A DNA stretch of 64,000 nt, from the NCBI RefSeq assembly GCF_000876015.1, contig NZ_BBQM01000022.1, positions 1 through 64,000 on the forward strand, given 5' to 3'. Position numbers and translations under genes: made by a program. Positions 1-8,783 of this stretch are shown piece by piece; positions within the stretch are counted from its first letter, which is position 1, and every line of letters begins with the position of its first letter. Source of the stretch: Cupriavidus basilensis (GTDB taxonomy: Bacteria; Pseudomonadota; Gammaproteobacteria; Burkholderiales; Burkholderiaceae). The notes below the pieces were generated by a model that made no database searches, was not told where the DNA came from, and was given only the letters and a program-made list of their open reading frames with translations.

Positions 1-332
1 ACGTATGTACTGGGGGGTTTTGCTTTTTAGGGCGGCCAAATTGGCTTCCGCCTCAATCACGTCGGCAGCGCGACTCCGATGACCGCGTAAGAGGCCCGCG
101 CCGCGGCCCCACTGTCGCGTCCGCCCGTCAGAACCCCCGCATTGGCATGCATCAGGGTACTGGAGCCTTCCTTCCCCCATATCGTTCTGTTACCGTAGCT
201 CCAAGCGCGGCTCGGGAAGCTGCGTGAAGCGGTTCGATGCATTGCGCAGTTCGAAAGATTTTCCAGAAAACCAAGGTCAGGCGACGCCGTCGCGCGCCGC
301 GACAGGCCGCGGGATCCAGGTTTGGGGGAACG
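1..332. other. Upstream gap, no gene recognised
   Basis: I see no credible gene here. Open frames on both strands lack a ribosome binding site and any recognisable family, and read like shadows of GC-rich sequence. The stretch probably holds the promoter of the downstream lipoprotein gene, but no convincing -35/-10 pair stands out. Confidence 0.5.
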
Positions 333-1286
333 ATGGCGGCCAGATTTTGCCTGCCGGCGCTGACCGGCGTGGTTGGCGCGCTTATTTTGGCGGGTTGCGG
401 CACATTGGGAACACCTCCCCAGGAGCAGGTCTCGGCCGTGCAGTCGGGACCGGGCGCCATCGCCGCGCCGTCGGCGATCGACTGCGGCCGCTTCGCGGCG
501 CATATCGAGGCGCTCAAGCAGGCCAGCCTGTCCGAGACAGGCGCTTCGGCCGACCGTCCCGCCGAGAAACTGATGGCCGCCAACGCGGCCGGCGCCGAAG
601 CCGAATCGCTCACCGATGCGGTCGAGCCGCCGCCCCTGCTGGCGCGGCTGCCGCTGTTTTCCTCAGCTCCCGCCGGGAGTGCCGAACCACCCGGCTGGCA
701 GCCCTGGAAGGTCAATCGCAACAAGACGCCCACGCGCTATACGCTGACGGAAGTCGGGCATCGCACGGTGTTGCATGCAGAAGCCGACAGTTCGGCCTCC
801 GGCCTGTACGTGCCGCTGATCAGCCGCGACCCCGGCATGCTCAACTGGACCTGGAAGACGCGCGACGTGATCCGCAGCGCCGACAACGCCCAGGCGCCGC
901 GCGAGGATTCGCCGCTGCGCATCTTCGTGGCATTCGATGGCGACAAGGGCAGCCTGTCGCTCAAGGACCAGCTGATGTACGAAATGGCGCGGCTGACCAC
1001 CGGGCGCGAGATGCCCTATGCCACGCTGATGTACGTCTGGGGCAGCCGCAAGCCGGAAGGCTCGGTGGTCTCCAACCCCCACACGGACCGCGTGCGCATG
1101 ATCGTGGTGGACTCCGGCACCGCCCACGCCAACGAATGGCGCTGCCATCGCCGCGACCTGAGCGAGGATTACCGCAAGGCCTTTGGCGCCGATCCCGGCA
1201 AGGTGCTGGCGATCGGCATCATGACCGACACCGACAACACCAGGAGCCACGCGGAAAGCTGGTACGGCGACATCGCGTTCGACTGA
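333..1286 (+). CDS. DUF3047 family lipoprotein
   Basis: This 317-residue protein is a predicted lipoprotein. Its N-terminus is a short charged head, a hydrophobic stretch and a lipobox LILAGC with the acceptor at Cys22. The body matches the DUF3047 family: a LNWTWKTRD strand early on, the segment SPLRIFVAFDGD, an NPHTDRVR motif, and a C-terminal block with IGIMTDTDNT and WYGDIAFD. Residues 30-110 are a low-complexity linker not typical of the domain. The start at 333 is chosen because GGGGGA lies just upstream and because it puts the signal peptide at the N-terminus; an upstream in-frame ATG at 237 would bury it. The family has no established function. The gene is monocistronic and converges on the M20 gene across a bidirectional terminator. 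Confidence 0.8.
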   Translation: MAARFCLPALTGVVGALILAGCGTLGTPPQEQVSAVQSGPGAIAAPSAIDCGRFAAHIEALKQASLSETGASADRPAEKLMAANAAGAEAESLTDAVEPPPLLARLPLFSSAPAGSAEPPGWQPWKVNRNKTPTRYTLTEVGHRTVLHAEADSSASGLYVPLISRDPGMLNWTWKTRDVIRSADNAQAPREDSPLRIFVAFDGDKGSLSLKDQLMYEMARLTTGREMPYATLMYVWGSRKPEGSVVSNPHTDRVRMIVVDSGTAHANEWRCHRRDLSEDYRKAFGADPGKVLAIGIMTDTDNTRSHAESWYGDIAFD

Positions 1287-1331
1287 AACCCGCGCCGCGC
1301 GAACCCCGCATCGCAAGGCGAACCATCAAAC

Positions 1332-1362
1332 AAAAAGCGCCGGAAGTCCTCCGGCGCTTTTT
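1332..1362. terminator. Bidirectional intrinsic terminator
   Basis: A 9-bp perfect stem (AGCGCCGGA at 1336-1344 with TCCGGCGCT at 1350-1358) has a 5-nt loop and is flanked by five A on the left and five T on the right. It can stop the DUF3047 transcript on the plus strand and the M20 transcript on the minus strand. Confidence 0.85.
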
Positions 1363-1391
1363 GTTTTGCGAACGGGACCGCGGCAGCGCGC

Positions 1392-2585
1392 TCAGGCAGG
1401 CGCCAGCCACTTCTCCACCAGTTTGACGAAGAACGTGGAGCCTACCGGAAGGATCTCGTCGTTGAAGTCATAGCTGGGGTTGTGCAGCATGCACGGGCCG
1501 AGGCCGTGGCCGGCTTCGCGATGCACGCCTTCGCCATTGCCGATGAACAGGTAGCAGCCCGGCCTTTCCTGCAGCATGAAGGAAAAGTCCTCGGCGCCCA
1601 TCGTCGGCTCGTACTTGCCGTCGACATTGCCCGCGCCCACCAGATCGGCGGCGACCTCCACGGCGAAAGCGGTTTCCGCCTCGCTGTTGACCGTGGGCGG
1701 ATAGTTGCGGCGGAACTCGAAATCGACGGTGCAATCGAACGCGCTGGCGACGGCGCGGGACACCTCTTCCATGCGGCGCTCGATCAGGTCGAGCACCGGC
1801 AGCGTGAAGGTGCGCACCGTGCCGCCGATCCAGGCCTGGTCGGGCACGATGTTGGTGGCGTCGCCGGCATGGAACTGCGTGACCGAGATCACCGCGGCGT
1901 CGATCGGGCGCTTGTTGCGCGTGATGATGCCCTGCAGCGCGGAGACGATCTGCGCGCTGGTGAAGACCGGGTCGTTGCCGTTGTGCGGCAGCGCGGCGTG
2001 CGCGCCCTTGCCGCGCACGACGATGCGGAATTCGTTGCTGGACGCCATGAACGGTCCCGGCGTGGTGCCGAACGAGCCGGCCGGCATGCCGGGCCAGTTG
2101 TGCATGCCGAACACGCCGTCGCACGGGAAGCGCTCGAACAGGCCGTCCTTGATCATCTCGCGCGCGCCGCCGCCGCCTTCCTCGGCCGGCTGGAAGATCA
2201 GGTTGACGGTGCCGTCGAAATTGCGGTGCTCGGCCAGGTAGCGGGCCGCGCCCAGCAGCATGGTGGTGTGGCCGTCGTGGCCGCACGCATGCATGCGGCC
2301 GTCGTGCTGCGAACGATGGCCGAAGGTATTGGCTTCCTGCAGCGGCAGCGCGTCCATGTCCGCGCGCAGGCCGATGCTGCGCCCGCTGCTGCCGTTGCGG
2401 ATGACGCCGACCAGCCCCGTGGTGCCGAGCCCGCGATGGACTTCGATGCCCCACGCGGCGAGTTTCTGCGCCACCACGTCGGAGGTGCGCTGCTCATGGA
2501 AGCACAGTTCGGGATGGGCGTGGATGTCGCGTCGGATGGCGCGCATCTCGGTTTGCGCCTGAAGGATTTCGGGGAGAAGAGTCAT
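1392..2585 (-). CDS. M20 family amidohydrolase (hippurate hydrolase/aminoacylase type)
   Basis: A 397-residue cytoplasmic metallohydrolase of the M20D (HipO/AmhX/IAA-amino-acid hydrolase) group, which cleaves N-acyl amino acids or related amides. The metal site is visible: HACGHDGH at residues 99-106 (Cys101 and His103 are the family's ligands), the EEGGGG segment with catalytic Glu after it, and the dimerisation-domain motif HAALP. Length is normal for the family. The ATG at 2585 fits the usual M(K/T)LLPEI start; a longer frame upstream is Arg/Ala-rich shadow sequence. It diverges from the peptide ABC importer at 2957, so a transported peptide or acyl-amino acid is a plausible substrate. The exact substrate cannot be read from sequence. 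Confidence 0.88.
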   Translation of the reverse strand: MTLLPEILQAQTEMRAIRRDIHAHPELCFHEQRTSDVVAQKLAAWGIEVHRGLGTTGLVGVIRNGSSGRSIGLRADMDALPLQEANTFGHRSQHDGRMHACGHDGHTTMLLGAARYLAEHRNFDGTVNLIFQPAEEGGGGAREMIKDGLFERFPCDGVFGMHNWPGMPAGSFGTTPGPFMASSNEFRIVVRGKGAHAALPHNGNDPVFTSAQIVSALQGIITRNKRPIDAAVISVTQFHAGDATNIVPDQAWIGGTVRTFTLPVLDLIERRMEEVSRAVASAFDCTVDFEFRRNYPPTVNSEAETAFAVEVAADLVGAGNVDGKYEPTMGAEDFSFMLQERPGCYLFIGNGEGVHREAGHGLGPCMLHNPSYDFNDEILPVGSTFFVKLVEKWLAPA

Positions 2586-2956
2586 GATGCCGGTTTGCCG
2601 GTGTCGGGCGTTGGATACCCGGATCATACGATGCCTGCGGATAAAGCGCCAAAGCGGCCCGGCGCGCCGGCGGCCCGCGCGGAGCGCCGCAGCGGCCGCG
2701 CCGGGTTGCATCCAGGGGGCATCCAGGCAGCATGCGGGCGGCACGCGGATCGCGTCCAGGCGCGCGTCCGCGCGCGGGGGTTTCCCCGCATTGCCCCGCT
2801 TGGTCCACTGCTGGAACAGTTCATGCTTGATGTGCCTGCCCGGCAACGCTGCCGCATCCGGCCGTCCAGCCGCCGCACCAAAATGCGGCGCGGGGGACGA
2901 TGCGCCGCGCTGTCCCAACTGTCGTTTGCTACATTACTTTCCTGGAGAGTCGCGCG
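2586..2956. other. Divergent regulatory gap between amidohydrolase and ABC importer
   Basis: This 371-bp very GC-rich region must carry the promoters of both the M20 gene (minus) and the ABC binding-protein gene (plus). I see no clear sigma-70 hexamer pair; TACATT at 2930-2935 is a possible -10 for the plus-strand operon but lacks a good -35. No gene or repeat is recognised. Confidence 0.4.
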
Positions 2957-4543
2957 ATGTCCCTTCGCACATGCAAGAAGGCATTTGGTGCCGTGGTAGT
3001 GACCGCAGCCATGAGCTTCGGCCTTGCCGGACAGGCCCAGGCAGTCGATTTCAAGCTGGCCATGAGCTCGCCGCCGACCTCGATGGACCCGCACTTCTAC
3101 AACCTGTTCTCCAACATCAACGTCTCCGAGCACGTCTTCGAGTGCCTGGTGAAGATGGACGCGGACAGCAAGATCATCCCGGGCCTGGCCGAGTCCTGGA
3201 AGCTGGTCAACAACCTGACCTGGGAATTCAAGATCCGCAAGGGCGTGAAGTTCCACGACGGCTCGGAGCTGACCACCGACGACATCGTCTGGTCGCTCGA
3301 CCGTCCGTCCACCATCCAGAACAGCCCCGGCAAGTTCGACGTCTACACCAAGGCGATCATCAACAAGAAGGTGATCGACAAGTACACCATCCAGCTCACC
3401 ACCAACGCGCCGTATCCGCTGATGCTGAACGACCTCACGTCGATCTTCGTCGTGCAGAAGAAGGCCACCCAGGGCCTGACCTCGGACGACTTCGCGCAAG
3501 GCAAGGGCATGGTCGGCACCGGCCCGTTCAGGTTCGTCAGCTACGCGCGCGACGACCGGGTCGAGCTGGTCAGGAACCCCGATTACTGGGGCCCGAAGCC
3601 GGCCTGGGACAAGGTCACGCTGCGCTTCATCCCGAACCCCGCCACGCGCATGGCGGCACTGCTGTCGGGCGACGTGCAGGCCATCGAGAACGTGCCCACG
3701 CCGGACCTGCCGCAGGTGCGCAAGGACCCCAAGCTGAACTTCTTCTCCAAGATCTCGCACCGCGTGATCTACCTGTACACGGATGACAAGCACGACAAGT
3801 CGCCGTTCGTCACCACCAAGGACGGCGCGCCGATGGACAAGAATCCGCTCAAGGACACGCGCGTGCGCACCGCCATCAGCATGGCCATCAACCGCCAGGG
3901 CATCAAGGACCGCCTGATGGAGGGCCTGTCCGAGCCGACCAACAACCTGGTGCCGCCCACGCTGTTCGGCTACAACCCCAACCTGAAGACGGTCAAGTAC
4001 GACCCCGACGGCGCCAGGAAGCTGCTGGCCGAGGCTGGCTACCCGAACGGCTTCGGCATCACGCTGCACACGCCCAACAACCGCTACGTCAACGACGAGA
4101 AGATCGCCCAGACCATCGCGCAGAACCTGACCCGCATCGGCATCGCCACCAAGGTCGAAGGCATGCCGATGGCGACCTACTCGGCCAAGGGCATCAAGCA
4201 CGAGTTCTCGTTCGGCCTGCTGGGCTGGGGCGCGCAGACCGGCGAGGTGAGCTCGCCGCTGCGCGCGCTGCTGGCGTGCGAGGATGCCAAGAAGGGCTTC
4301 GGCACCGTGAACTGGGGCGAATACTGCAATCCGAAGATGGACGTGGTGCTGGAAAAGGCCCTGTCCACCGTGGACGACGGCGAGCGCTCCAAGCTGCTGC
4401 AGGAAGCCACCGCGATCGCCATCAACGATGACGGTATCATCCCGATCCATCAACAGGTGACGACCTGGGCCACGCAGAAGGGCATCACCTACGTGCCGCG
4501 TACCGACGAACGGACCTACGCGCACAATTTCCGGCCGCAGTGA
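2957..4543 (+). CDS. Peptide/nickel-type ABC transporter substrate-binding protein (SBP_bac_5)
   Basis: A 528-residue periplasmic binding protein of the DppA/OppA class that delivers ligand to the permeases encoded next. The Sec signal peptide ends near residue 29 (AQAQA then VDFKL). The body shows family hallmarks: SSPPTSMDPHFYN near the N-terminus, a SWKLVNNLTWEFKIRKGVKF segment, GTGPF, and an NRYVND stretch in the C-lobe. The start at 2957 has GGAGAG upstream and gives a proper leader. It is the first gene of a five-gene operon, separated from the permease by a strong hairpin. Ligand class (dipeptide, glutathione or other) cannot be assigned. Confidence 0.9.
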   Translation: MSLRTCKKAFGAVVVTAAMSFGLAGQAQAVDFKLAMSSPPTSMDPHFYNLFSNINVSEHVFECLVKMDADSKIIPGLAESWKLVNNLTWEFKIRKGVKFHDGSELTTDDIVWSLDRPSTIQNSPGKFDVYTKAIINKKVIDKYTIQLTTNAPYPLMLNDLTSIFVVQKKATQGLTSDDFAQGKGMVGTGPFRFVSYARDDRVELVRNPDYWGPKPAWDKVTLRFIPNPATRMAALLSGDVQAIENVPTPDLPQVRKDPKLNFFSKISHRVIYLYTDDKHDKSPFVTTKDGAPMDKNPLKDTRVRTAISMAINRQGIKDRLMEGLSEPTNNLVPPTLFGYNPNLKTVKYDPDGARKLLAEAGYPNGFGITLHTPNNRYVNDEKIAQTIAQNLTRIGIATKVEGMPMATYSAKGIKHEFSFGLLGWGAQTGEVSSPLRALLACEDAKKGFGTVNWGEYCNPKMDVVLEKALSTVDDGERSKLLQEATAIAINDDGIIPIHQQVTTWATQKGITYVPRTDERTYAHNFRPQ

Positions 4544-4604
4544 CGTGACGGCGGGGCGCGGCCACGAGGGCGCGCCCTTGCTGCATGACAATGTCGGCTT
4601 TTGC

Positions 4605-4639
4605 CGGCAGGCGCCCGCGGTCTGGGCGGGCGCCTGCCG
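4605..4639 (+). other. Intercistronic stem-loop between binding-protein and permease genes
   Basis: Two perfect 14-bp arms (4605-4618 and 4626-4639) close a 7-nt loop. There is no T-tract, so it is not a standard terminator. Its place directly after the binding-protein gene resembles stabilising hairpins that raise binding-protein mRNA above permease mRNA in other ABC operons; that role is inferred. Confidence 0.6.
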
Positions 4640-4750
4640 CAGAATCACCCCCGGACGGTAGCCGGGCCTAGCCACAAGCCGACTGCCGGTGCAGCCGCGC
4701 GGCGCCCGACCGGCGCCGCGGCGGCCACCGGCGAAGGAAAGCTTCCGAAC

Positions 4751-5728
4751 ATGCTGGTCTTCATCATCCGGCGCCTGATGCAGAGCGTGGTCGTGCTCTT
4801 CGTCATGTCGCTGCTCGTTTTTCTCGGCGTCTTCGCCATCGGCAACCCGGTCGACATCCTGATCAATCCGCAGGCCGACCAGGAAGACATCAAGCGCACC
4901 ATCGCCGCGCTCGGGCTCGACAAGCCGCTCTGGGAACAATACTGGATCTTCCTGCGCAACGCGCTGCACGGCGACCTGGGCATCTCGTTCGCGCACGGCA
5001 CGCCGGCGCTCAAGCTGATCTTCGAGCGCATGCCGGCCACGATGGAGCTGGCCATCTGCGCCATCCTGCTGGCGGTGCTGCTCGGCATCCCGCTCGGCCT
5101 GTGGGCCGGCCTGCGCCCGAACGGCGTGGCGGGCAAGACCATCATGGGCGTGTCCATCCTCGGCTTCTCGCTGCCCACCTTCTGGGTCGGGCTGATGCTG
5201 ATCATGGTGTTCGCGGTGCAGCTCGGCTGGCTGCCGTCCAACGGCCGCGGCGAGACCGTGCCGCTGCTCGGCGTGCCGGTCAGCTTCCTCACCGTGGACG
5301 GGCTGCGCCACCTGCTGCTGCCCGCGGTGACGCTGTCGCTGCTCAACATCGCGATGGTGATCCGCCTCACGCGCGCCGGCACGCAGGAAGCCATGCTGCA
5401 GGACTACGTCAAGTTCGCGCGCGCCAAGGGGCTGTCCAACACCCGCATCGTCGGCGTGCACGTGCTCAAGAACATCATGATCCCGATCGTCACCGTGATC
5501 GCGCTGCAGTTCGGTTCGATCATCGCGTTCGCCATCGTGACCGAATCCATCTTCGCCTGGCCCGGCATGGGCAAGCTGATCATCGACTCGATCCAGCTGC
5601 TGGACCGGCCCGTCATCGTCGCCTACCTGATGGTGATCGTGACGCTGTTCATCCTGATCAACCTGTTCGTGGACATCATCTACAGCGTGCTCGATCCGCG
5701 CGTGCGCATCGCCGACAACAAGGGCTGA
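4751..5728 (+). CDS. Peptide-type ABC transporter permease, DppB class
   Basis: A 325-residue inner-membrane permease of the DppB/OppB type. It opens with the typical MLVFIIRRLMQS amphipathic start and first membrane helix, has a long periplasmic loop with GDLGISF, and carries the cytoplasmic coupling (EAA) region around ARAKGLSNTRIVGVHVLKN near residues 225-245. About six membrane helices are expected. The ATG at 4751 follows GAAGGAAAG, and the longer upstream frame runs through the intercistronic hairpin, so it is rejected. It overlaps no neighbour but is 3 nt from the next permease gene. Confidence 0.92.
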   Translation: MLVFIIRRLMQSVVVLFVMSLLVFLGVFAIGNPVDILINPQADQEDIKRTIAALGLDKPLWEQYWIFLRNALHGDLGISFAHGTPALKLIFERMPATMELAICAILLAVLLGIPLGLWAGLRPNGVAGKTIMGVSILGFSLPTFWVGLMLIMVFAVQLGWLPSNGRGETVPLLGVPVSFLTVDGLRHLLLPAVTLSLLNIAMVIRLTRAGTQEAMLQDYVKFARAKGLSNTRIVGVHVLKNIMIPIVTVIALQFGSIIAFAIVTESIFAWPGMGKLIIDSIQLLDRPVIVAYLMVIVTLFILINLFVDIIYSVLDPRVRIADNKG

Positions 5729-5731
5729 GCC

Positions 5732-6652
5732 ATGACAACCGCAACCGAAACCACCGCGGCGCCGGCGCCGCGCGCCGAGCAGACCCCGCTGCGGCGCTTC
5801 GCCAGCCAGTTCTTCTCCAGCAAGATCGCCGTCACCGGGCTGGTGCTGCTGGTCATCATCGTGCTGATCGCGCTGTTCGCGCCGTGGCTGTCGCCGCAGA
5901 ACCCGTACGACCTGGCCACGCTCGACGTGCTCGACGCGCGGCTGCCGCCCGGCGAGCAGTCCGCCGCCGGCATGACCTTCCTGCTTGGCTCGGACGAGCA
6001 GGGCCGCGACATCCTCTCGGCGGTCATGTACGGCCTGCGCATCAGCATCGGCGTGGGCGTGGTCAGCACCGTGATCGCGCTGCTGCTGGGCGCCACGCTG
6101 GGGCTGATCGCCGGTTTCCTCGGCGGCCGCGTCGAGGCGATCATCATGCGCGTGGCCGACCTGCAGCTGTCGTTCCCGCCGATCCTGCTGGCGCTGATCC
6201 TGCTGGCCTTCCTGCGCCCCGGCATCGGCAACATCGTGATCGCGCTGGTGGCGGTGCAGTGGGCCTACTACGCGCGCACCACGCGCAGCGCCGCGCTGGT
6301 CGAGCGCCGCAAGGAATACATCGAGGCCGCCACCTGCCTGGGCCTGCCGCCGGGCCGGATCATGTTCCGCCACCTGCTGCCCAACTGCCTGCCGCCGCTG
6401 ATCGTGATCGCGGCGCTGCAGGTGGCCTCGGCCATCACGCTGGAGGCCACGCTGTCCTTCCTCGGCCTGGGCGTGCCCATCACCGAGCCGTCGCTGGGCT
6501 CGCTGATCGCCAACGGCCAGCAGTACATGCTGTCGGGCAAGTACTGGATCAGCTTCTTCCCCGGCATCGCGCTGGTGGTCACCATCGTGGCCATGAACCT
6601 GGTCGCCGACCAGCTGCGCGACGTCCTCAATCCGCGCCTGCAGACGCAGTAA
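5732..6652 (+). CDS. Peptide-type ABC transporter permease, DppC class
   Basis: A 306-residue partner permease of the DppC/OppC type. It has an OppC-like N-terminal cytoplasmic segment (to about residue 30), a first membrane helix, then the motif LLGSDEQGRDILSAVMYG typical of DppC proteins, and the EAA coupling loop EAATCLGLPPGRIMFRHLLPN near residues 195-215. It starts 3 nt after the DppB-class gene stops and is translationally linked to it. Together the two form the membrane channel of the importer. Confidence 0.92.
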   Translation: MTTATETTAAPAPRAEQTPLRRFASQFFSSKIAVTGLVLLVIIVLIALFAPWLSPQNPYDLATLDVLDARLPPGEQSAAGMTFLLGSDEQGRDILSAVMYGLRISIGVGVVSTVIALLLGATLGLIAGFLGGRVEAIIMRVADLQLSFPPILLALILLAFLRPGIGNIVIALVAVQWAYYARTTRSAALVERRKEYIEAATCLGLPPGRIMFRHLLPNCLPPLIVIAALQVASAITLEATLSFLGLGVPITEPSLGSLIANGQQYMLSGKYWISFFPGIALVVTIVAMNLVADQLRDVLNPRLQTQ

Positions 6653-6673
6653 CGCAGCACGACAGGAGCGAAC

Positions 6674-7672
6674 ATGAGCAAACCTACCCTGGTGGTGGAA
6701 GGCCTCAAGACCCAGTTCTTCACCCGCGCCGGCGTGGCGCGCGCCGTCGACGACGTCTCGTTCTCGGTCAACCGCGGCGAGATCATGGGGCTGGTGGGCG
6801 AGTCCGGCTCGGGCAAGTCGATGACCGGCTATTCGATCATGGGCCTGATCGACCCGCCCGGCAAGGTCGTGGACGGCCGCATCGAGCTGACCAGCCGCGA
6901 CGGCGTCACGCGCGACCTGCGCCGCCTCACGCCCGCGCAGCAGCGCGACGTGCGCGGCAACCGCATCGCCATGATCTTCCAGGATCCGATGATGACGCTC
7001 AACCCGGTCCTGCGCATCGACACGCAGATGATCGAGGCGGTGCTGGCGCACGAGAAGGTCGACAAGGCGGTGGCGCGCGAGCGCTCGCGCAACGCGCTGG
7101 CGCGCGTCGGCATTCCCTCGCCGGACGAGCGCCTGCGGGCCTATCCGCACCAGTTCTCGGGCGGCATGCGCCAGCGCGTGGCGATCGCCATCGCGCTGCT
7201 CAACAAGCCCGACCTGATCATCGCCGACGAGCCCACCACCGCGCTGGACGTGACCATCCAGGGCCAGATCCTCTACGAGATGCAGAAGCTGTGCCGCGAA
7301 TCCGGCACCGCGCTGATCTGGATCACGCACGACCTGTCGGTGGTCGCCGGGCTGGCCGACACGGTGTGCGTGATGTACGCCGGCAAGATCGTCGAGGCCG
7401 GCGACGTGCGCCAGGTGCTGGAGCGGCCCGAGCATCCCTATACCCACGGCCTGATCGGCTCGGCGCCGTCGCGCAATCCGCGCGGCGCGCCGCTGCGGCA
7501 GATTCCCGGCATGACGCCGTCGCTGCTGAACCTGCCCGCGGGCTGCGCCTTCCGCGAGCGCTGCGCCTATGCCACCGACGTGTGCAAGACGCCGCCCCCG
7601 CTCGACACCGCGGCCGACGGGCGCCGCCTGCGCTGCTTCCATCCGGTTCTGTCCCAGCAGGAGGCCGCATGA
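6674..7672 (+). CDS. Peptide-type ABC transporter ATPase, DppD class
   Basis: A 332-residue nucleotide-binding subunit. The Walker A motif GESGSGKS is at residues 42-49, the signature SGGMRQR starts at residue 162, and the Walker B region [13 protein letters not shown] follows. The C-terminus has the oligopeptide/dipeptide extension (oligo_HPY) with conserved Cys residues ([10 protein letters not shown]...C), as in DppD/OppD, which can bind an Fe-S cluster in some relatives. A GGAGC ribosome binding site precedes the ATG. Its stop overlaps the start of the next ATPase by 4 nt (ATGA). Confidence 0.92.
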   Translation: MSKPTLVVEGLKTQFFTRAGVARAVDDVSFSVNRGEIMGLVGESGSGKSMTGYSIMGLIDPPGKVVDGRIELTSRDGVTRDLRRLTPAQQRDVRGNRIAMIFQDPMMTLNPVLRIDTQMIEAVLAHEKVDKAVARERSRNALARVGIPSPDERLRAYPHQFSGGMRQRVAIAIALLNKPDLIIADEPTTALDVTIQGQILYEMQKLCRESGTALIWITHDLSVVAGLADTVCVMYAGKIVEAGDVRQVLERPEHPYTHGLIGSAPSRNPRGAPLRQIPGMTPSLLNLPAGCAFRERCAYATDVCKTPPPLDTAADGRRLRCFHPVLSQQEAA

Positions 7673-8733
7673 GCGCAGCCGTGATCGATCCCGCCCTCGC
7701 CTCGCGCATGCCCGAACCCGCCGCCGAGCCCACGCCCGGCGCGCCGATCCTCCAGCTCGAAGGCGTCTCCAAGCGCTTCGTCAAGTCGCTCGACGCCGCC
7801 GCCCGCATCGCCAACGTGTTCGGCGCCGGCGCGCGCGAGGAAGTCGTGCACGCGGTCGACCGCGTCGACCTGTCCATTCGCACCGGCGAGGTGGTCGGGC
7901 TGGTCGGCGAGTCCGGCTGCGGCAAGTCCACGCTGGGCCGCATGGCGGTCGGGCTGCATTCGCTGACCGAAGGCGCGCGCCGCTGGAAGGGCGTGGACCT
8001 GGACCGCCTGCCGCCCGAAAAGAAGCGCGAGAAGCAACTGGCGATCCAGATGATCTTCCAGGACCCCTACGCTTCGCTCAACCCGCGCCTGCGCGTGATG
8101 GACATCGTCGGCGAGGCGCCGGTGGTGCACGGCATGGTGCCGCGCGGCGAGCAGAAGCGCTATGTGGAAGACATGCTGGTGCGCGTGGGCATGGACCCCA
8201 CCGTGCTGCGCCGCTTCCCGCACCAGTTCTCGGGCGGGCAGCGCGCCCGCATCGGCATCGCGCGGGCGCTGGCGGTCAAGCCGGAATTCCTGGTGTGCGA
8301 CGAATCGGTCGCCGCGCTCGACGTGTCGATCCAGGCCCAGGTGCTGAACCTGTTCATGCGCCTGCGCGAGGACCTCGGCCTGACCTACCTGTTCATCAGC
8401 CATGACCTCGGCGTGGTCAAGCACATCAGCGACCGCGTGGTGATCATGTACCTGGGGCGGGTGGTGGAGTCGGCGCCGGCCGAGGACGTGTTCGCCAGCC
8501 CCAACCATCCCTACACCCAGGCGCTGCTGGCCGAGGCGCCCAGGCTCGAGGTCGGCAAGAAGACCTTCGTGGCGATCAAGGGCGAGATTCCCTCGCCGCT
8601 GCATCCGCCGCCCGGCTGCCACTTCCATCCGCGCTGCCCGCACGCGATGCCGCGCTGCCGCGAGGCGCAGCCGCTGCTCAGGGAAATCGCGCCGCAGCGG
8701 TTCTCGGCCTGCCATCTGAACGACATGGCGTGA
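7669..8733 (+). CDS. Peptide-type ABC transporter ATPase, DppF class
   Basis: A 354-residue second nucleotide-binding subunit. Walker [10 protein letters not shown] lies at residues 80-88, the signature is SGGQRAR, and Walker B is [11 protein letters not shown]. The C-terminal oligo_HPY segment includes the Cys-containing [15 protein letters not shown]. The first 26 residues are an Ala/Pro-rich extension before the domain. Asp-Glu-Ser replaces the usual Asp-Glu-Pro after Walker B, a common variant in this class. The start overlaps the DppD-class stop. This is the last gene of the operon. Confidence 0.92.
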   Translation: MSAAVIDPALASRMPEPAAEPTPGAPILQLEGVSKRFVKSLDAAARIANVFGAGAREEVVHAVDRVDLSIRTGEVVGLVGESGCGKSTLGRMAVGLHSLTEGARRWKGVDLDRLPPEKKREKQLAIQMIFQDPYASLNPRLRVMDIVGEAPVVHGMVPRGEQKRYVEDMLVRVGMDPTVLRRFPHQFSGGQRARIGIARALAVKPEFLVCDESVAALDVSIQAQVLNLFMRLREDLGLTYLFISHDLGVVKHISDRVVIMYLGRVVESAPAEDVFASPNHPYTQALLAEAPRLEVGKKTFVAIKGEIPSPLHPPPGCHFHPRCPHAMPRCREAQPLLREIAPQRFSACHLNDMA

Positions 8734-8735
8734 TC

Positions 8736-8760
8736 CGGCGGCCCGCTGCGCGGGCCGCCG
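8736..8760. terminator. GC hairpin between convergent genes
   Basis: A perfect 11-bp stem (8736-8746 with 8750-8760) closes on a TGC loop immediately after the DppF-class stop codon and before the convergent binding-protein gene. No T-tract follows, so it may be a weak or Rho-assisted terminator, or a 3'-end stabiliser. Confidence 0.5.
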
Positions 8761-8783
8761 CCGGTTGCCGTCCTGGCGCCGTT

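Noticed and set aside
237-332. Upstream ATG giving a 32-residue extension of the DUF3047 lipoprotein
   Set aside because: The extension is Arg-rich, would hide the lipoprotein signal, and lacks a ribosome binding site, whereas 333 has GGGGGA.
2624-7642. A 1672-codon open frame on the minus strand across the ABC importer
   Set aside because: It is antisense to five well-supported genes, is His/Asp/Arg-rich without domains, and arises from high GC third positions on the opposite strand.
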